From Geosiphon pyriformis (taxonomy: Eukaryota; Glomeromycota; Glomeromycetes; Archaeosporales; Geosiphonaceae): DNA of 64,000 bases. The stretch is taken from contig JAAOMT010000352.1 of NCBI GenBank assembly GCA_016748015.1, forward strand, positions 248,001-312,000, written 5' to 3'. The notes below the pieces were generated by a model. It was not told where the DNA came from, made no database searches, and saw only the letters and a list, made by a program, of their open reading frames with translations. Below are positions 21,854 to 31,799 of this stretch, piece after piece; within the stretch, counting starts at the first letter, position 1, and the number at the start of each line of letters is the position of its first letter. The translations under genes and the position numbers were made by a program.

Positions 21854-22513
21854 TTATCACATGTATTAGCCACTAATGTTATATAATTAGCCACTCTATT
21901 TTTAGATAATAATCATTGACCTAATCAATAACCTGACTGTTGACCTGATCATTGACTTAGTTGTTGATCTGATTATTGATCACTTTTGATAGCTATATAA
22001 GTAATGAATCTTTTAGCTGAAGAAAGACATGTAAAAATCAAAGAAAGAAAATAAATAAAATAACAACTTTCATCTCAATCATTCTCTTATTGCTAATTTC
22101 CCTTTCCCTATCTTCAAGTATCTGAACATCTTGGGATAAAAGATTACTTGTTGGTTATTCCTTATCTTTTTCCTGAAACATGTAATTGCAGCATTTGGAA
22201 ATTATTGAATAAAACATGATTAAAGAGTACATCTAATATCTAATATTGAATTCTAAGAGCACTGACATGAGACATAGAATTATACCAGTATGTAATCATT
22301 TGTTGACAGTACAGACTATTTCTCTACCTTCAGATTTCCCAGTTATCTTTTGAAAAGTATAGCAACTGAGATATTTTATGAGACTAACTTTGTACATTGA
22401 ATCCAAACTTATTCAATTTACTCTTTGAAGTTGAATTCTCTTTGATTCCTTTCATCATCCTACAATCCTGTTCTCTCTTGTTATTCATTAGCTTGTTACT
22501 CCAACTCATAACA
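21833..22513 (+). repeat. A1 3' LTR
   Basis: 681 bases from TGTTATGG to CATAACA. It carries six 12-base repeat units (about 21908-21983), a TATA box in AGCTATATAAG near 21993, a polyadenylation signal AATAAA near 22208 and a terminal GTTACTCCAAC segment. From 22514 the sequence is the protease of A2. Confidence 0.9.
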
Positions 22514-23249
22514 ATGCAAAAGCTTTGCTTGATTATGAACTTTGTAAACTAACCATCAGATGTGGTGAGAAACTCATTGTGGTTAAGTGTCGCCATTGGA
22601 CAACTCCCCCAGTACCCAAGCAGAGCCCAGAAGAAAATGAATCAGATGAATCAAATGATGAAGAAAGTGAGGAAAAAGAAGAACAAGAAGAAACTGCTGA
22701 ACTCACCTATACCATTTTCACTAGCAATGGCAAACCACTGGATAATGTCAAGGCAGATAAAGAAAGAATCATTGTCAATGGCAAGCTGATCTGCTGGCCT
22801 TATTATGACATGCTCAGAAGAACTTTTGACAGAAAGCCAAATACAGTTATTGGTGGCATGGTCCTTGTGCCTGGTGCTGGTGTAACAAACCATTGTATTC
22901 TCCTAGTGATGAATGCATGTCCTGCCTGATCTATTACAAAGATTGGGAACCAATCAGCTTGATACCCCAAGAGGAAATAAAAGAAGTCCAAAAGTTCTTT
23001 GAAAATGAACCACCTGAAATCTAATTACTGGTTGTAGAACAAAGAGAGTCCTCTCCAGAAGAAAGAAAAGTAGACATTGAAAACCAGCTGGCTAGAAACA
23101 GCCCAGTTATCTCAAAAAAAGGTGAACCTCCTGGACGTACACATGTGATACAACACACCATCATCACCAGAGAAACTCGCCCCATCTATTTGAAGCCCTA
23201 TCAATCCAACCGGCACAATGATGAGTTTATCAAAAAGGAAATAACCTGA
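22514..23249 (+). pseudogene. A2 protease C-terminus and Cys-rich linker
   Basis: The reading starts at AKALLDYELCKLTIRCGEK, the last strand and helix of the protease seen in A7. An acidic segment rich in Glu, Ser and Asp follows near 22630-22700, then TYTIFTSNGKPLDNVKAD. After a frame change come the Cys cluster (CAWCWCNKPLYSPS-like, near 22867-22905) and CMSCLIYYKDWEPISL near 22915-22960. Stops at about 23022 and 23248 interrupt it. The protease active site is not present in this part of the element. Confidence 0.65.
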
Positions 23250-24446
23250 ATGAAAACCTTTGGATTCATACAGGAAACCAAGAGTGAATGGGCATTCCCA
23301 GTTGTAGTGGTATCCAAGAAAGGGGGAACCCTACGCTTTTGTGTTGACTATTGCCAATTAAATGCCATTACTGAAAGAGACATATACCCACTTCCCAAGA
23401 TTGATGCAATGCTAGACCAATTCCATGGTGCTGCTTTCTTCTCAACCATTAACTTAACTACTGGATTCTGGCAAGTAGAGATGGATCCAGAAAGCAGAAA
23501 GAAAACTGCCTTCATCATTAAGTATGGTACCTATGAATTCACAGTCATGCCTTTTGGTCTTACAAATGCTCCTCCCACCTTTCAATGCTTAATGGACAAA
23601 GTATTTGAATCAGTAAAAGAAAACTTTGTTCTAGTCTACTTAGACAACATAATGGTATACTCAAAAATCTGGGATGAACACCTTGAACATTTGCAAAAGG
23701 TTTTTGACCTCCTTAGAAATGCTGGTCTCAAGATCAATCTAATCAAATCATTCTTTGGACGTCAATCCACCCAGTTTTTTGGCCATCTTATTACAAAAGA
23801 TGGAATCTTTTCTGATCCAGCCAAAATTGAAAAAGTTCAAAACATTAGACAACCAATAAATGTTCATGAACTACGCTCTTTTCTTGGTTTGGCCTCTTAT
23901 TATCACAAGTTTGTCAAGGATTTCTCTAAAATTGCTGCTCCTCTCAATCAGCTACTTAGAAAAAACATCAATTATCACTGGGGCACTCATCAACAAAAAG
24001 CATTTGAAATTCTGAAGGAAAAACTGGTTACAGAACCCATCCTCATGCAATCTAATTTGGATCAACCTTTTATCTTTCACACTGATACATCTGACTATGG
24101 ACTTGGTGCTGTTCTTTCCCAAAAAGATGAAGATAACAGAGAACATGCCGTAGCATATGCCAGTAGAACTCTCACACCAGCAGAAAAGAACTACTCAGTC
24201 ACTGAGCAAGAATGCTTAGCAATAGTTTGGGCTACCAGCTACTGGGACAAATATTTTAAGGGTGTGAAATTTTTGGTGGTAACAGATCACCAAGCTTTGG
24301 TTTGGCTACGCAACAAAAGAAACCTGGAATATAAACGGATAACTTGTTGGATACTCCACTTGGATGAATTTGACTATGACATTCAACACTGCAAAGAAGC
24401 TAATCATCAAAACACTGACACTCTCTCCAGACTTACCATCCAATGA
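23250..24446 (+). CDS. A2 reverse transcriptase and RNase H, open for 398 codons
   Basis: Longest open frame of the window. Residues 10-180 are [71 protein letters not shown] and VYLDNIMVYS, with the catalytic motif at 23637-23648. YLDD is YLDN here, the only obvious damage in the palm. Residues 150-270 are the thumb and connection (FLGLASYYHKFVKDFSKIA). Residues 275-398 are RNase H, with FHTDTSDYGLGAVLSQ, TEQECLAIVWATSYW and FLVVTDHQALVWL carrying the acidic residues. The frame ends at 24446 after a one-base shift that removes the link to integrase. It is part of a Pol polyprotein and not a free-standing gene. Confidence 0.88.
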   Translation: MKTFGFIQETKSEWAFPVVVVSKKGGTLRFCVDYCQLNAITERDIYPLPKIDAMLDQFHGAAFFSTINLTTGFWQVEMDPESRKKTAFIIKYGTYEFTVMPFGLTNAPPTFQCLMDKVFESVKENFVLVYLDNIMVYSKIWDEHLEHLQKVFDLLRNAGLKINLIKSFFGRQSTQFFGHLITKDGIFSDPAKIEKVQNIRQPINVHELRSFLGLASYYHKFVKDFSKIAAPLNQLLRKNINYHWGTHQQKAFEILKEKLVTEPILMQSNLDQPFIFHTDTSDYGLGAVLSQKDEDNREHAVAYASRTLTPAEKNYSVTEQECLAIVWATSYWDKYFKGVKFLVVTDHQALVWLRNKRNLEYKRITCWILHLDEFDYDIQHCKEANHQNTDTLSRLTIQ

Positions 24447-25813
24447 TAATAAAACCCTCTCAAACCAAACCAACTTAATTAACTTCCCCACAAACAAACA
24501 CGATAATGGACTTGGACAACTACTCTGCTTTAATGAAATTTTTGGGTAAAGAACAATACCCACTGGACTATACTCGACAGCAAAAAGAACATTTGTGCAA
24601 ACAATCAAATTTTTATTTGATTCACCAGAACCAGTTATATAAAAGAAATAGAAAAAATCCTAACTGCCCCCAGAGAGTCATTAAATTTAAAGGAAGAGAA
24701 ATTGTGATCTACAATATGCACACTAATCCATTAGCTGGACACTTTAGAAAAACAAAAACAATTCAGAAAACTTTAACTCGCTATTATTGGCCTACCTTGG
24801 GAAAAGACATTGCTGAATACATCAAAACCTGTGATACCTGCCAAAAAAGAGGAAAACCCAATCGCAAGGAAGATATCCATCCAATCTCTGTTGGTCAACC
24901 ATTTGATAGAATTGGTATAGATGTTGTTGGACCTTTAACAGTAACTCCTGATGGCAACAGATATATTATCACAGCTACTGACTATCTTACAAAGTGGGTA
25001 GAAGCAAGAGCCACCCCAGATCAAACAGCAGTCTCAATTGCCAATTTCATTTATGAAGATATTATCTGTCACCACAGCTGTCCCAAAGAACTTTTATCTG
25101 ATAGAGGAAGAGCTTTTCTCAGTATACTGGTTGAAGAACTTTGCAGAAAAATAGAAATACGTCATAAACTCTCTTCTTTTTATCATCCCCAAACAAATAG
25201 CCTAGTGGAACGTTTCAATAGAACACTATGTGAAATCCTAGCCAAAACCAGTGAAGAAACCAACCTATGAGACAAAGTATTGCCTTCAGCTTTGTTTGCT
25301 TACAGAACTGTGAATCATGACATAACAAGTTATAAACCCTTTTATTTGCTCTATAGACGAATGGCAACTCTACCAATAGAAATGGATATAGAAACAATAT
25401 CTTTTGAAGAAATAACAATAGGAGATTACAAGGACATTTTGCAAAGAAGACTTGGTACTATTTTTGACTCATTGGTGGAAGCATGAATAATTGCCTTTGA
25501 AAAGATAAAACAGTTCCAAGAGAAGCTCAAAAAGAAAAAGACCTATAAAACACTTTCCTTAAGTGTTGGTGACTTAGTTTTGGAATACCGTTCAGACAGA
25601 GACAATGTCTATGGTGATAAATTCTTTAGCCGGTGGAAAGGACCCTTTATAGTCAACAAAGTTTTGAACAATGGTTCTTATATCTTACAAGATCAATATA
25701 GAACAATATTCAGTGATCACTCTATTCATGGCACGCGACTCAAGAAATATTACAAACAACCTGATTGGTTACCTGTTGTGGTAATACCGACCCAAATGAT
25801 CAGCAAAAATTAG
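24447..25813 (+). pseudogene. A2 integrase, nearly intact
   Basis: Two small frame shifts (near 24425 and 24500) separate it from RNase H. From 24506 it is open to a TGA at 25268, and the frame then continues at 25280-25486 and 25580-25813. The zinc module has HTNPLAGHFRKTKTIQKTLT and CDTCQ, complete HHCC. The catalytic core has Asp at 24920 (RIGIDVVGPL), Asp at 25100 (LLSDRGRAF) and Glu at 25208 (LVERFNRTL), so the last two are 36 codons apart as in other integrases. The C-terminal part has SRWKGPFIVNKVLNNGSYIL, the GPF module. The stops at 25268 and 25484 are TGA at places where Trp and Arg are expected. Confidence 0.88.
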
Positions 25814-25860
25814 ATATAAATAAATGCACCATTCCCAAAACAGAGGTATCTTCAATCGAC

Positions 25861-26517
25861 ATGAACAATTATTTCCTGGATCAAAACATTCAAAATGCTT
25901 TTTATACTCTCCATGAGTACTGGATCAAGAACTATCCAAATGCTACTCTGACTATCAGAAAACAAACCACTATAACAGACAACAGTGGAACTCACACTGT
26001 TATTAGACCAAAGAAAACAACTACCAGAAGAGAAAAAATTGGTGGCAAAATGGATAAATACTTGCTGGAAAGCATAACAGCAGCAATACTTTTACCTTCC
26101 AGCACAATTGGAAAAACAATACAAGAAATCTTGCCCATAGACAAAAACTTGTCATATGAAAGACAACTAGAACTCTATGGTCGTCTTAGTAAAATCATAG
26201 AAGACATGAAGCTTATGAAGAAAACAACTTCAGAGATACAAGTGGAAATTTTGGGCATTATACGATTGGATGTCCCAAGAGTTTTGACCATTGTTAGAAG
26301 AGCCAGAACTCTAATACAAAGATTTGGTCTCTTGAATACAAAGCTTATTTTACCTCAAGTACTATATACTCTATCCACAAAAGACTTCAACAAACTAGTT
26401 AGTTTTGAGTTAGACAAAACCCTTCACATAGACTATTCCATAAATAGTTTGATTTCGCCGGAGCTTAATCTCTTTGAAGAGGATGATGTTACGGTTGAAA
26501 CACATAGTTTTTATTAA
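25861..26517 (+). CDS. Family-A third ORF, intact in A2 (218 residues)
   Basis: An open frame of 218 codons after integrase. The frame is already open from about 25765, overlapping the integrase end (25813) in another phase, but the first ATG is at 25861. Features: NNYFLDQNIQNAFYTLHEYW at the start; a basic patch RPKKTTTRREKIGGK at about residues 50-64; then mostly amphipathic helix, including IQEILPIDKNLSYERQLELY, LMKKTTSEIQVEIL and FNKLVSFELDKTL; and an acidic end. No signal peptide or membrane span is visible. The purine tract GAAGAGGATGA and the first 31 bases of the LTR code for its C-terminus. Five further copies in the window keep the same layout; A5 has exactly the same 657-base length. 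Function unknown to me. Confidence 0.75.
   Translation: MNNYFLDQNIQNAFYTLHEYWIKNYPNATLTIRKQTTITDNSGTHTVIRPKKTTTRREKIGGKMDKYLLESITAAILLPSSTIGKTIQEILPIDKNLSYERQLELYGRLSKIIEDMKLMKKTTSEIQVEILGIIRLDVPRVLTIVRRARTLIQRFGLLNTKLILPQVLYTLSTKDFNKLVSFELDKTLHIDYSINSLISPELNLFEEDDVTVETHSFY
26476..26486 (+). promoter_or_regulatory. A2 polypurine tract
   Basis: GAAGAGGATGA lies just before the LTR, where the plus-strand primer is expected. It is also coding, giving EEDD near the end of the third ORF, so it is under two constraints. Confidence 0.65.
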
Positions 26518-27140
26518 TTATCACATGTATTAGTCACTGATGTTATATAATTAGCCACCCTATTTTTAGATAGTGATCATTAACCTGATCAATGACCTGA
26601 TCATTGACCTGGTCGTTGACCACTTTAGATAGCTATATAAGTGATGATTCCCTTAGCTGTAGAAAGACATGATCAAAGTAACAAAATAAACAATATCAAT
26701 TACTTCCTTTCATAATCACTTATTCCCCTTTCCTTACCTTCAAGTATCTACTTGTTGGCATTCACATACCTTATCTTTTCCCCTTCTTGATTTGTATTTG
26801 TTAGAATTAGCCTGAGAAGCAATTAGCTTGCTCTTGTAATTTATTGAATAAAAAAATGATTGAAAAGTACAACAATATCTGTTATTAATTCTAAGAATTG
26901 CCGAGTTGAGGCATAGAATAATAGCAGTGGTGTTATCTTGTTGACAATCACGGACTATTCTTCTACCTTCAGATTTAAGAAAAGATTAGCGACTGTGATT
27001 TTTATGAGACTAATCACGCACATTGAATTCCTACTTATTCAATTCGCTCCCTTATTGTAATTCTTTCTTTGTTTATTTCCATCACCATACAATACTGTTC
27101 TCCCTTGCTATCTGTTAGCTTGTTACTCCAACCCGTAACA
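26487..27140 (+). repeat. A2 3' LTR
   Basis: 654 bases with perfect 8-base inverted ends, TGTTACGG and CCGTAACA. It has four 12-base repeat units (about 26572-26622), a TATA box in AGCTATATAAG near 26630, a polyadenylation signal AATAAA near 26847 and GTTACTCCAAC before the end. It is followed by GTATAC of the protease of A3. Confidence 0.92.
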
Positions 27141-27740
27141 GTATACTCTTTTGCTTTTGATACTTCTATATCTGTTTTAATGCTAATACCATTGATGTGA
27201 ACAGGAACAGCTTTGGCTATACTCAGACCTTTCTTTTTGTCACCATATATATTGGTTATAGGCCGGGTAAAAAGTTCATTAATTTTTCTTCCAATGGCTT
27301 CCAGAAAGTGTTTAGCAATTACACTGACAGATAATCTACTGTCTAGAATCAAATCAATAAAGTAGTCAGCCATTTGGGCTTTGCAAATCAGAGGAGTGAC
27401 ATTGCTGTTGTCAACAAGTCCAGCTTGATGAAAGCACTTGTTGGTTTTTGGTGTTTTCTTCTTTGGTATTAATAATTTATGAAGATTTTTTCTGAACTGT
27501 GGATGGATCATTAGTTGGCCAAATATAATGTGTACTGTGGGTTTCCATGAGATTTTTAACAACAGAATAAGGATCAGATTTTTGTACTATTTCTGGAGGT
27601 TCCAATTTTGGAGAATTTTTAAAAACTTTAGCCTTTGGTGGCTCATTGTTGTTAGCAGTGGAAGTTGAGGCTTTGTTGAAATTTAGAACAAATCAATCTT
27701 GGCTTTTTTTTTCTTTCTTGCTAGGTCAGAAGTGTTGATT
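27141..27740 (-). pseudogene. A3 protease, N-terminal part
   Basis: Minus-strand reading from HIIFGQLMIHPQFRKN through LIPKKKTPKTNK and NSNVTPLICKAQMADYFIDL to LILDSRLSVSVIAKHF near 27300-27350. The catalytic Asp is kept, but the Gly of DSG is Arg. The flap RPITNIYGDKKKGL follows. The frame then crosses into the A2 LTR at 27140 and runs 35 codons in it before stopping at 27035. The resulting 175-codon open frame is therefore an artificial fusion. Confidence 0.75.
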
Positions 27741-29389
27741 GCCAGTTTATCCATATCATGGTTATTATCAGTCAGGTTAAATGCATAAAAAGGGTTTTCT
27801 TCTGGTTGGCTTGCACTCTCACCCTTTGGAAATGTGCCTACCAGTTTAAAGACTGATAAACAGTAGCTTCAACTAAGAGATCCTCTCTAAAGAAATTGAT
27901 GTTGGCATGATTGGGTCTTTGATTGGGAACATTATTATTGTTGGATCTGTTATTCTGGGTGTCATTGTTTCTGGGAACTGGAGAGGACAATGGAGAATTG
28001 TTGTAGTCTCTGGAAAAGTATTCAGTTAGTTTACAGTGGTAGCACACAGGTGGGCCATGATTTTGTTGTCTTTGATATGGTGGTTGTTGGGGCTGATTAA
28101 AATCGAGTTCAAATCTGGATCTTTAGGGTTGCTGGTTGTCTTTGACTGCTTGGGCTAATGGTTTTAATAGCCAAGCAAGATTAGCAGTAAGTCTGTCTAT
28201 TAATTGTTTATTGAGGTCTTAAGTATGAGTGGCAAAAGAAGTTGTAGTCATTTATGGAGCTGGAGTCATGGCAGGAGCAGGAGCAAAAACTGGAAGTATA
28301 GATCCCAAATGCATCCTTTGGTTATCTTCAATTTTTTGTGCCAGTTCAATAGCTATGTTCATTGTTGGGTTGTCTTTTAAAGTCAAGAAAGGCCAAAGAG
28401 CATACAATAAATCAGTTCTTAATTTTTTTGTAAAAGAATAGATTTTTTGCTCTTCTGTCCAGTTTTTCCTGGAGTCTACTTGTTTAATTAACTTTCTGAT
28501 AGCTTTGGCATATTCAGTCACTACTTGTCCAGGGCCTTGGGTTCTTCTTTCTAATTCCATGTACCATTTGAAGATTAATATTGAGGTTCTGAACTTGGTT
28601 CAAACCAGGTAGTAAAAAAAGTATTTTCTTTTTCAGCATTGGTTGGTGTCTATTTGATTATTCTGTGTTAAGCATTGACATCTGTTTTTTGTGAAAACCA
28701 AGTAGCAGGAAAGCCTTGGAGATAGCCACCAACGATTTGGAACTTGTATTCTTCATCATACTAGTTGGTTGTGGCAGCTCTCTCAAAGTCATCCAATTAT
28801 TTAATTGGATCTTGTGCATCACCTCTAAACAAGAATAATAAAGTGTTGTTTCTTCTTTTCAAAGCATTTGTATGCCTTGAAGGGTGGCCAGGATGTTTGT
28901 TTGTATGGGGTCATTAGCCATTGGTTCAGAAGTAACTGTTTGAGTAGAATGAGCTGATTCACTTAAGAAGAGGTTAAAAACAGGAGCAGTTTGATAGCTT
29001 TCTTCTTCTGTTTCAAAGGAAGTTTTAGTTGCTTAATAGGTGGCAATCCAAATGTGGATTTGATAATTCAGATATTCAAAATCAGAGGGCTGTTGTTTAA
29101 AAGTTGTGGAATATAAAAGCTGATTGATGCTGTTGTTTCTTTCTTCAAAGTTGTCTTCAAAATAAGCTTAATCAAAGTAATAAGTTGTATAGGCTGTGTA
29201 GGTTTTAGCTAAATGCTTGTTCAGGAACCAGTTCCAAAAGTCTTGGAAATGTCAGCTGGATTGTTTTTCAATGAGAAAGCAAATCAAGCAGAAGGGCAAA
29301 GGATTAAGTTCAATAAAGTCTAAATCATTTTTGTTATGTGCTTCAAAGTGTTCTTTTGATTGTTGTGGCAGGTATAAATAATCACCCAT
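27741..29389 (-). pseudogene. A3 gag
   Basis: The ATG at 29389 gives MGDYLYLPQQSKEHFEAH, about 50 bases beyond the LTR, and the same start is found in A7. A capsid segment at 28252-28560 contains MELERRTQGPGQVVTEYAKA and WTEEQKI. The knuckle at about 28000-28045 reads CYHCKLTEYFSRDY, with His and the last Cys both changed to Tyr, so it cannot bind zinc normally. Stops are found in the N-terminal part, for example near 29260 and 29170. Confidence 0.75.
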
Positions 29390-29419
29390 ATAATAAGAAA
29401 CAAAATAAAATTTGACAAT

Positions 29420-29435
29420 CTCACAGAGAGCACCA
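29420..29435 (-). promoter_or_regulatory. A3 primer-binding site
   Basis: Minus-strand TGGTGCTCTCTGTGAG, six bases from the LTR. It is nearly the same as the family-B site, so both families should use the same tRNA, with a 3' end reading CTCACAGGGAGCACCA or close to it. I could not assign the tRNA. Confidence 0.7.
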
Positions 29436-29441
29436 CTTTTA

Positions 29442-30084
29442 TGTTATGGGTTGGAGTAACAAGCTAATGGATAGCAAGAGAAAACAGGATTGTAGAGTGA
29501 TAAAAGGAATCAAAGTGGATTCAACTTTAAAGAGTAAATTGAATGAGTATGGATTCAATATGCAAGATCAGTCTCATAAAATATCTCAATCGCTGTACTT
29601 TTCAAAAGATAACTGAGGAATCTGAAAGTAGAGGAATAGTCCGTACTGTTAACAAATGATCATGCCTGGTATAATTTATGCCTCATATTAGTGCTCTTAG
29701 AATTCAATATTAGGTATCAGATGTACTTTTTAGTCACATTTTATTCAATAATCTTTAAATGCTGCAATTACATGTTTCAGGAAAAGGGTAGGTAAAAGTC
29801 AACAAGTAATCTTTTATCTTTAAGATGTTCAAATACTTGAAGATAAGAAAAGAAAAATTAGTGATAAGAGAAGGATTGAGATGAAGTTGTTATTTTATTT
29901 ATTTAATTTTCTTGATTTCTGACATATTTTTCTATAGCTAAGAGATTTATTGCTTATATAGCTATCAAAAGTGGTCAATGATCAGATCAATGATCACTTT
30001 CTAAAAATAGAATGGCTAATTTATATAACATCAGTGGCTAATATATGTGATAATTAATAAGAAATATAAGTTTCAACTGTAACA
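29442..30084 (-). repeat. A3 5' LTR
   Basis: 643 bases from TGTTATGGG to CTGTAACA on the plus strand. It has two 12-base units (29974-29997), the TATA box and the polyadenylation signal of the family. It is among the shortest family-A LTRs here, and its length differs from that of A6 (762) almost exactly by the number of repeat units. Confidence 0.9.
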
Positions 30085-30299
30085 ATACTTTCCAACAGAT
30101 ATTTATCTATTTTGCTACCAATTTTTTCTCTTCTGATAGTAGTTTTCTTTGGTCTAATAACAGTATGTGTTTTACTGTTATCAGTTATGGTGGTCTGTTT
30201 TCCAATGGTCAGAGTAGTATTTGGATAGTTTTTGATCCAATACTTATAAAGAGTATAGAAGGCATTTTGAATGTTTTGATCTAGAAAATAATTGTTCAT
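30085..30299 (-). pseudogene. A7 third ORF, N-terminal piece
   Basis: ATG at 30299, then NNYFLDQNIQNAFYTLYKYW and TVIRPKKTTIRREKIGSK up to LLESI, where the A3 LTR follows. The frame happens to continue into the LTR and ends with VETYISY, mimicking the natural C-terminus, because the LTR terminus codes for these residues in every copy. Confidence 0.75.
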
Positions 30300-30349
30300 G
30301 TTAATTGAAGATATCTCTGTTTTGGGAATAGTGCATTTATTTATACTTG

Positions 30350-31640
30350 ATTTTTGTTGATCATTTGGGTCAGTATTACCACAACAAGCAACCAATCAGG
30401 TTGTTTATGATATTTCTTGAGTTGTTTATTGTGAACAGAATGATCATTGAAGATTGTTCTAGATTGATCTTGAAGAATATAAGAACTATTGTTCAAAACT
30501 TTGTTGACTATAAAGGGTCCTTTTCATCAGCTAGAAAATTTATCACCATAAAAATTGCCTTTGTTAGATGGTATTCTAGTACCAAGTCACCAACACTTAA
30601 AAAAAGTGTTTTATAAGTTTTCTTTTTTTTAAGCTTTTTTTGGAACTGTTTTATCTTTTCAAAAGCAATTATTTGTGCTTCTACTAAGAGGTCAAGAATG
30701 ATACCAAGTCTTTTTTGCAAAATGTTTTTGTAATTTCCTATTGTGATCTCTTCAAAAAATATTGTTTCAATGTCAGTTTCTATTAGTAGTGTTGTTATCC
30801 ATCCATAGAGCAAATAAAAAGATTCATAACTTGTTATGTCATAATTCACAGTTCTATAAGCAAACAAAGCTGAAGGCAGTATTTTGTCCCATAAGTTTGT
30901 TTTTTCACTGGTTTTGGCTAGAGTTTTACATAGTGTTCTATTGAAATGTTCTACTAGGCCATTTGTTTGAGGGTGATAAAAGAAGAAAAGTTTATAACAT
31001 ATTCTTATTTTTCTACAAAGTTCTTCAACCAGTGTACTGAAAAAAGCTCTTTCTCTATCAAATAAAAGTTTTTTGGAGCAGCCATAACAGTTTTTATAAA
31101 TGAAATTGGTTATTGAGACTGCTGTTTGGTTAGGAGTGGCTCTTGTTTCTACCCACTTTGTAAGATAGTCAGTAGTTGTGATAATATATCTGTTGCCATT
31201 AGGAATTATTGTTAAAGATCCAACAACATCTATACCAATTCTGTTAAATGGTTGACCAACAGAGATTGAATAGATATCTTTTTTGCAATTGGGTTTGCCT
31301 TTTTTTGGCAGATGTTACAGGTTTTAATATATTTAGCAATATTTTTTTCCAAGATAGGCCAATAATAATGAGCTAAAGTTTTCTGAATTGTCTTTGTTTT
31401 TCTAAAGTGTCTAGCTAATGAGTCAGTGTGTATGTTGTATATTACAATTTTTCTTTCTTTAAATCTAATGACTTTTTGGAAGTGGTCAGAATTTTTTCTT
31501 TTTCTTTTATATAATTGATTCTGGTGGATCAAATAGAAATTTGATTGTTTGCACAAATGTTCTCTTTGCTGTCAAGTATATTCTGGTGGGTATTGTTCTT
31601 TACCCAAAAATTTTATTAAGACAGAATAGTTGTTCAAGTT
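30350..31640 (-). pseudogene. A7 integrase
   Basis: Read on the minus strand, the zinc module is in 31230-31556 with HTDSLARHFRKTKTIQKTLA and CNICQ. The core follows with several stops, and the C-terminal half is open at 30508-30867 with FAYRTVNYDITSYES. The GPF segment reads DEKDPLxVNKV near 30510-30530, altered. The catalytic residues lie in broken frames, so the enzyme is dead. Confidence 0.75.
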
Positions 31641-31799
31641 CATTATCATGTTTGTTTGTAAAAAAGTTACTAATAATTAAGTTGGTTTGGTTTGAGAAGT
31701 TGTACTATCACTGGATGGTAAGTCTGAAAAGAACATCAGCATTTTGATGATTTGCTCTTTTGTGGTGTTGAATATTATAGTCAAATTTATTCAAATGGA

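Larger units (their letters stand above)
14142..22513 (+). mobile_element. Ty3/Gypsy LTR retrotransposon A1, 5'-truncated and split by a LINE
   Basis: Family-A element: gag from mid-capsid, zinc knuckle, protease, Cys-rich linker, RT, RNase H, integrase, third ORF and 3' LTR. The 5' part is missing where B2 adjoins, and the third ORF is split by a LINE at 18912-21307. After its 3' LTR the sequence continues inside the protease of A2, so A1 most simply inserted into A2. A1 carries many stops and frameshifts, more than A2. Confidence 0.9.
22514..27140 (+). mobile_element. Ty3/Gypsy LTR retrotransposon A2, best preserved copy, 5'-truncated
   Basis: From the protease C-terminus through RT, RNase H, integrase and the third ORF to a complete 3' LTR. 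The gag half would lie left of A1 and is outside the window. It has the longest open frames here (398, 254 and 250 codons) and visibly more CpG than the neighbours. The 3' LTR abuts the protease of A3 on the opposite strand, so A2 most simply inserted into A3. Confidence 0.92.
27141..30084 (-). mobile_element. Ty3/Gypsy LTR retrotransposon A3, 5' half only
   Basis: Minus-strand 5' LTR, primer-binding site, gag and protease up to KEYTV, where the A2 LTR adjoins. RT to 3' LTR would lie left of A2 and is outside the window. Its 5' LTR stands inside the third ORF of A7, so A3 inserted into A7. Confidence 0.9.

Noticed and set aside
27035-27562. A 175-codon open frame on the minus strand as a single gene
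   Set aside because: The first 140 codons are A3 protease and the rest is read through the A2 LTR in antisense. It is a chance fusion at an insertion border.
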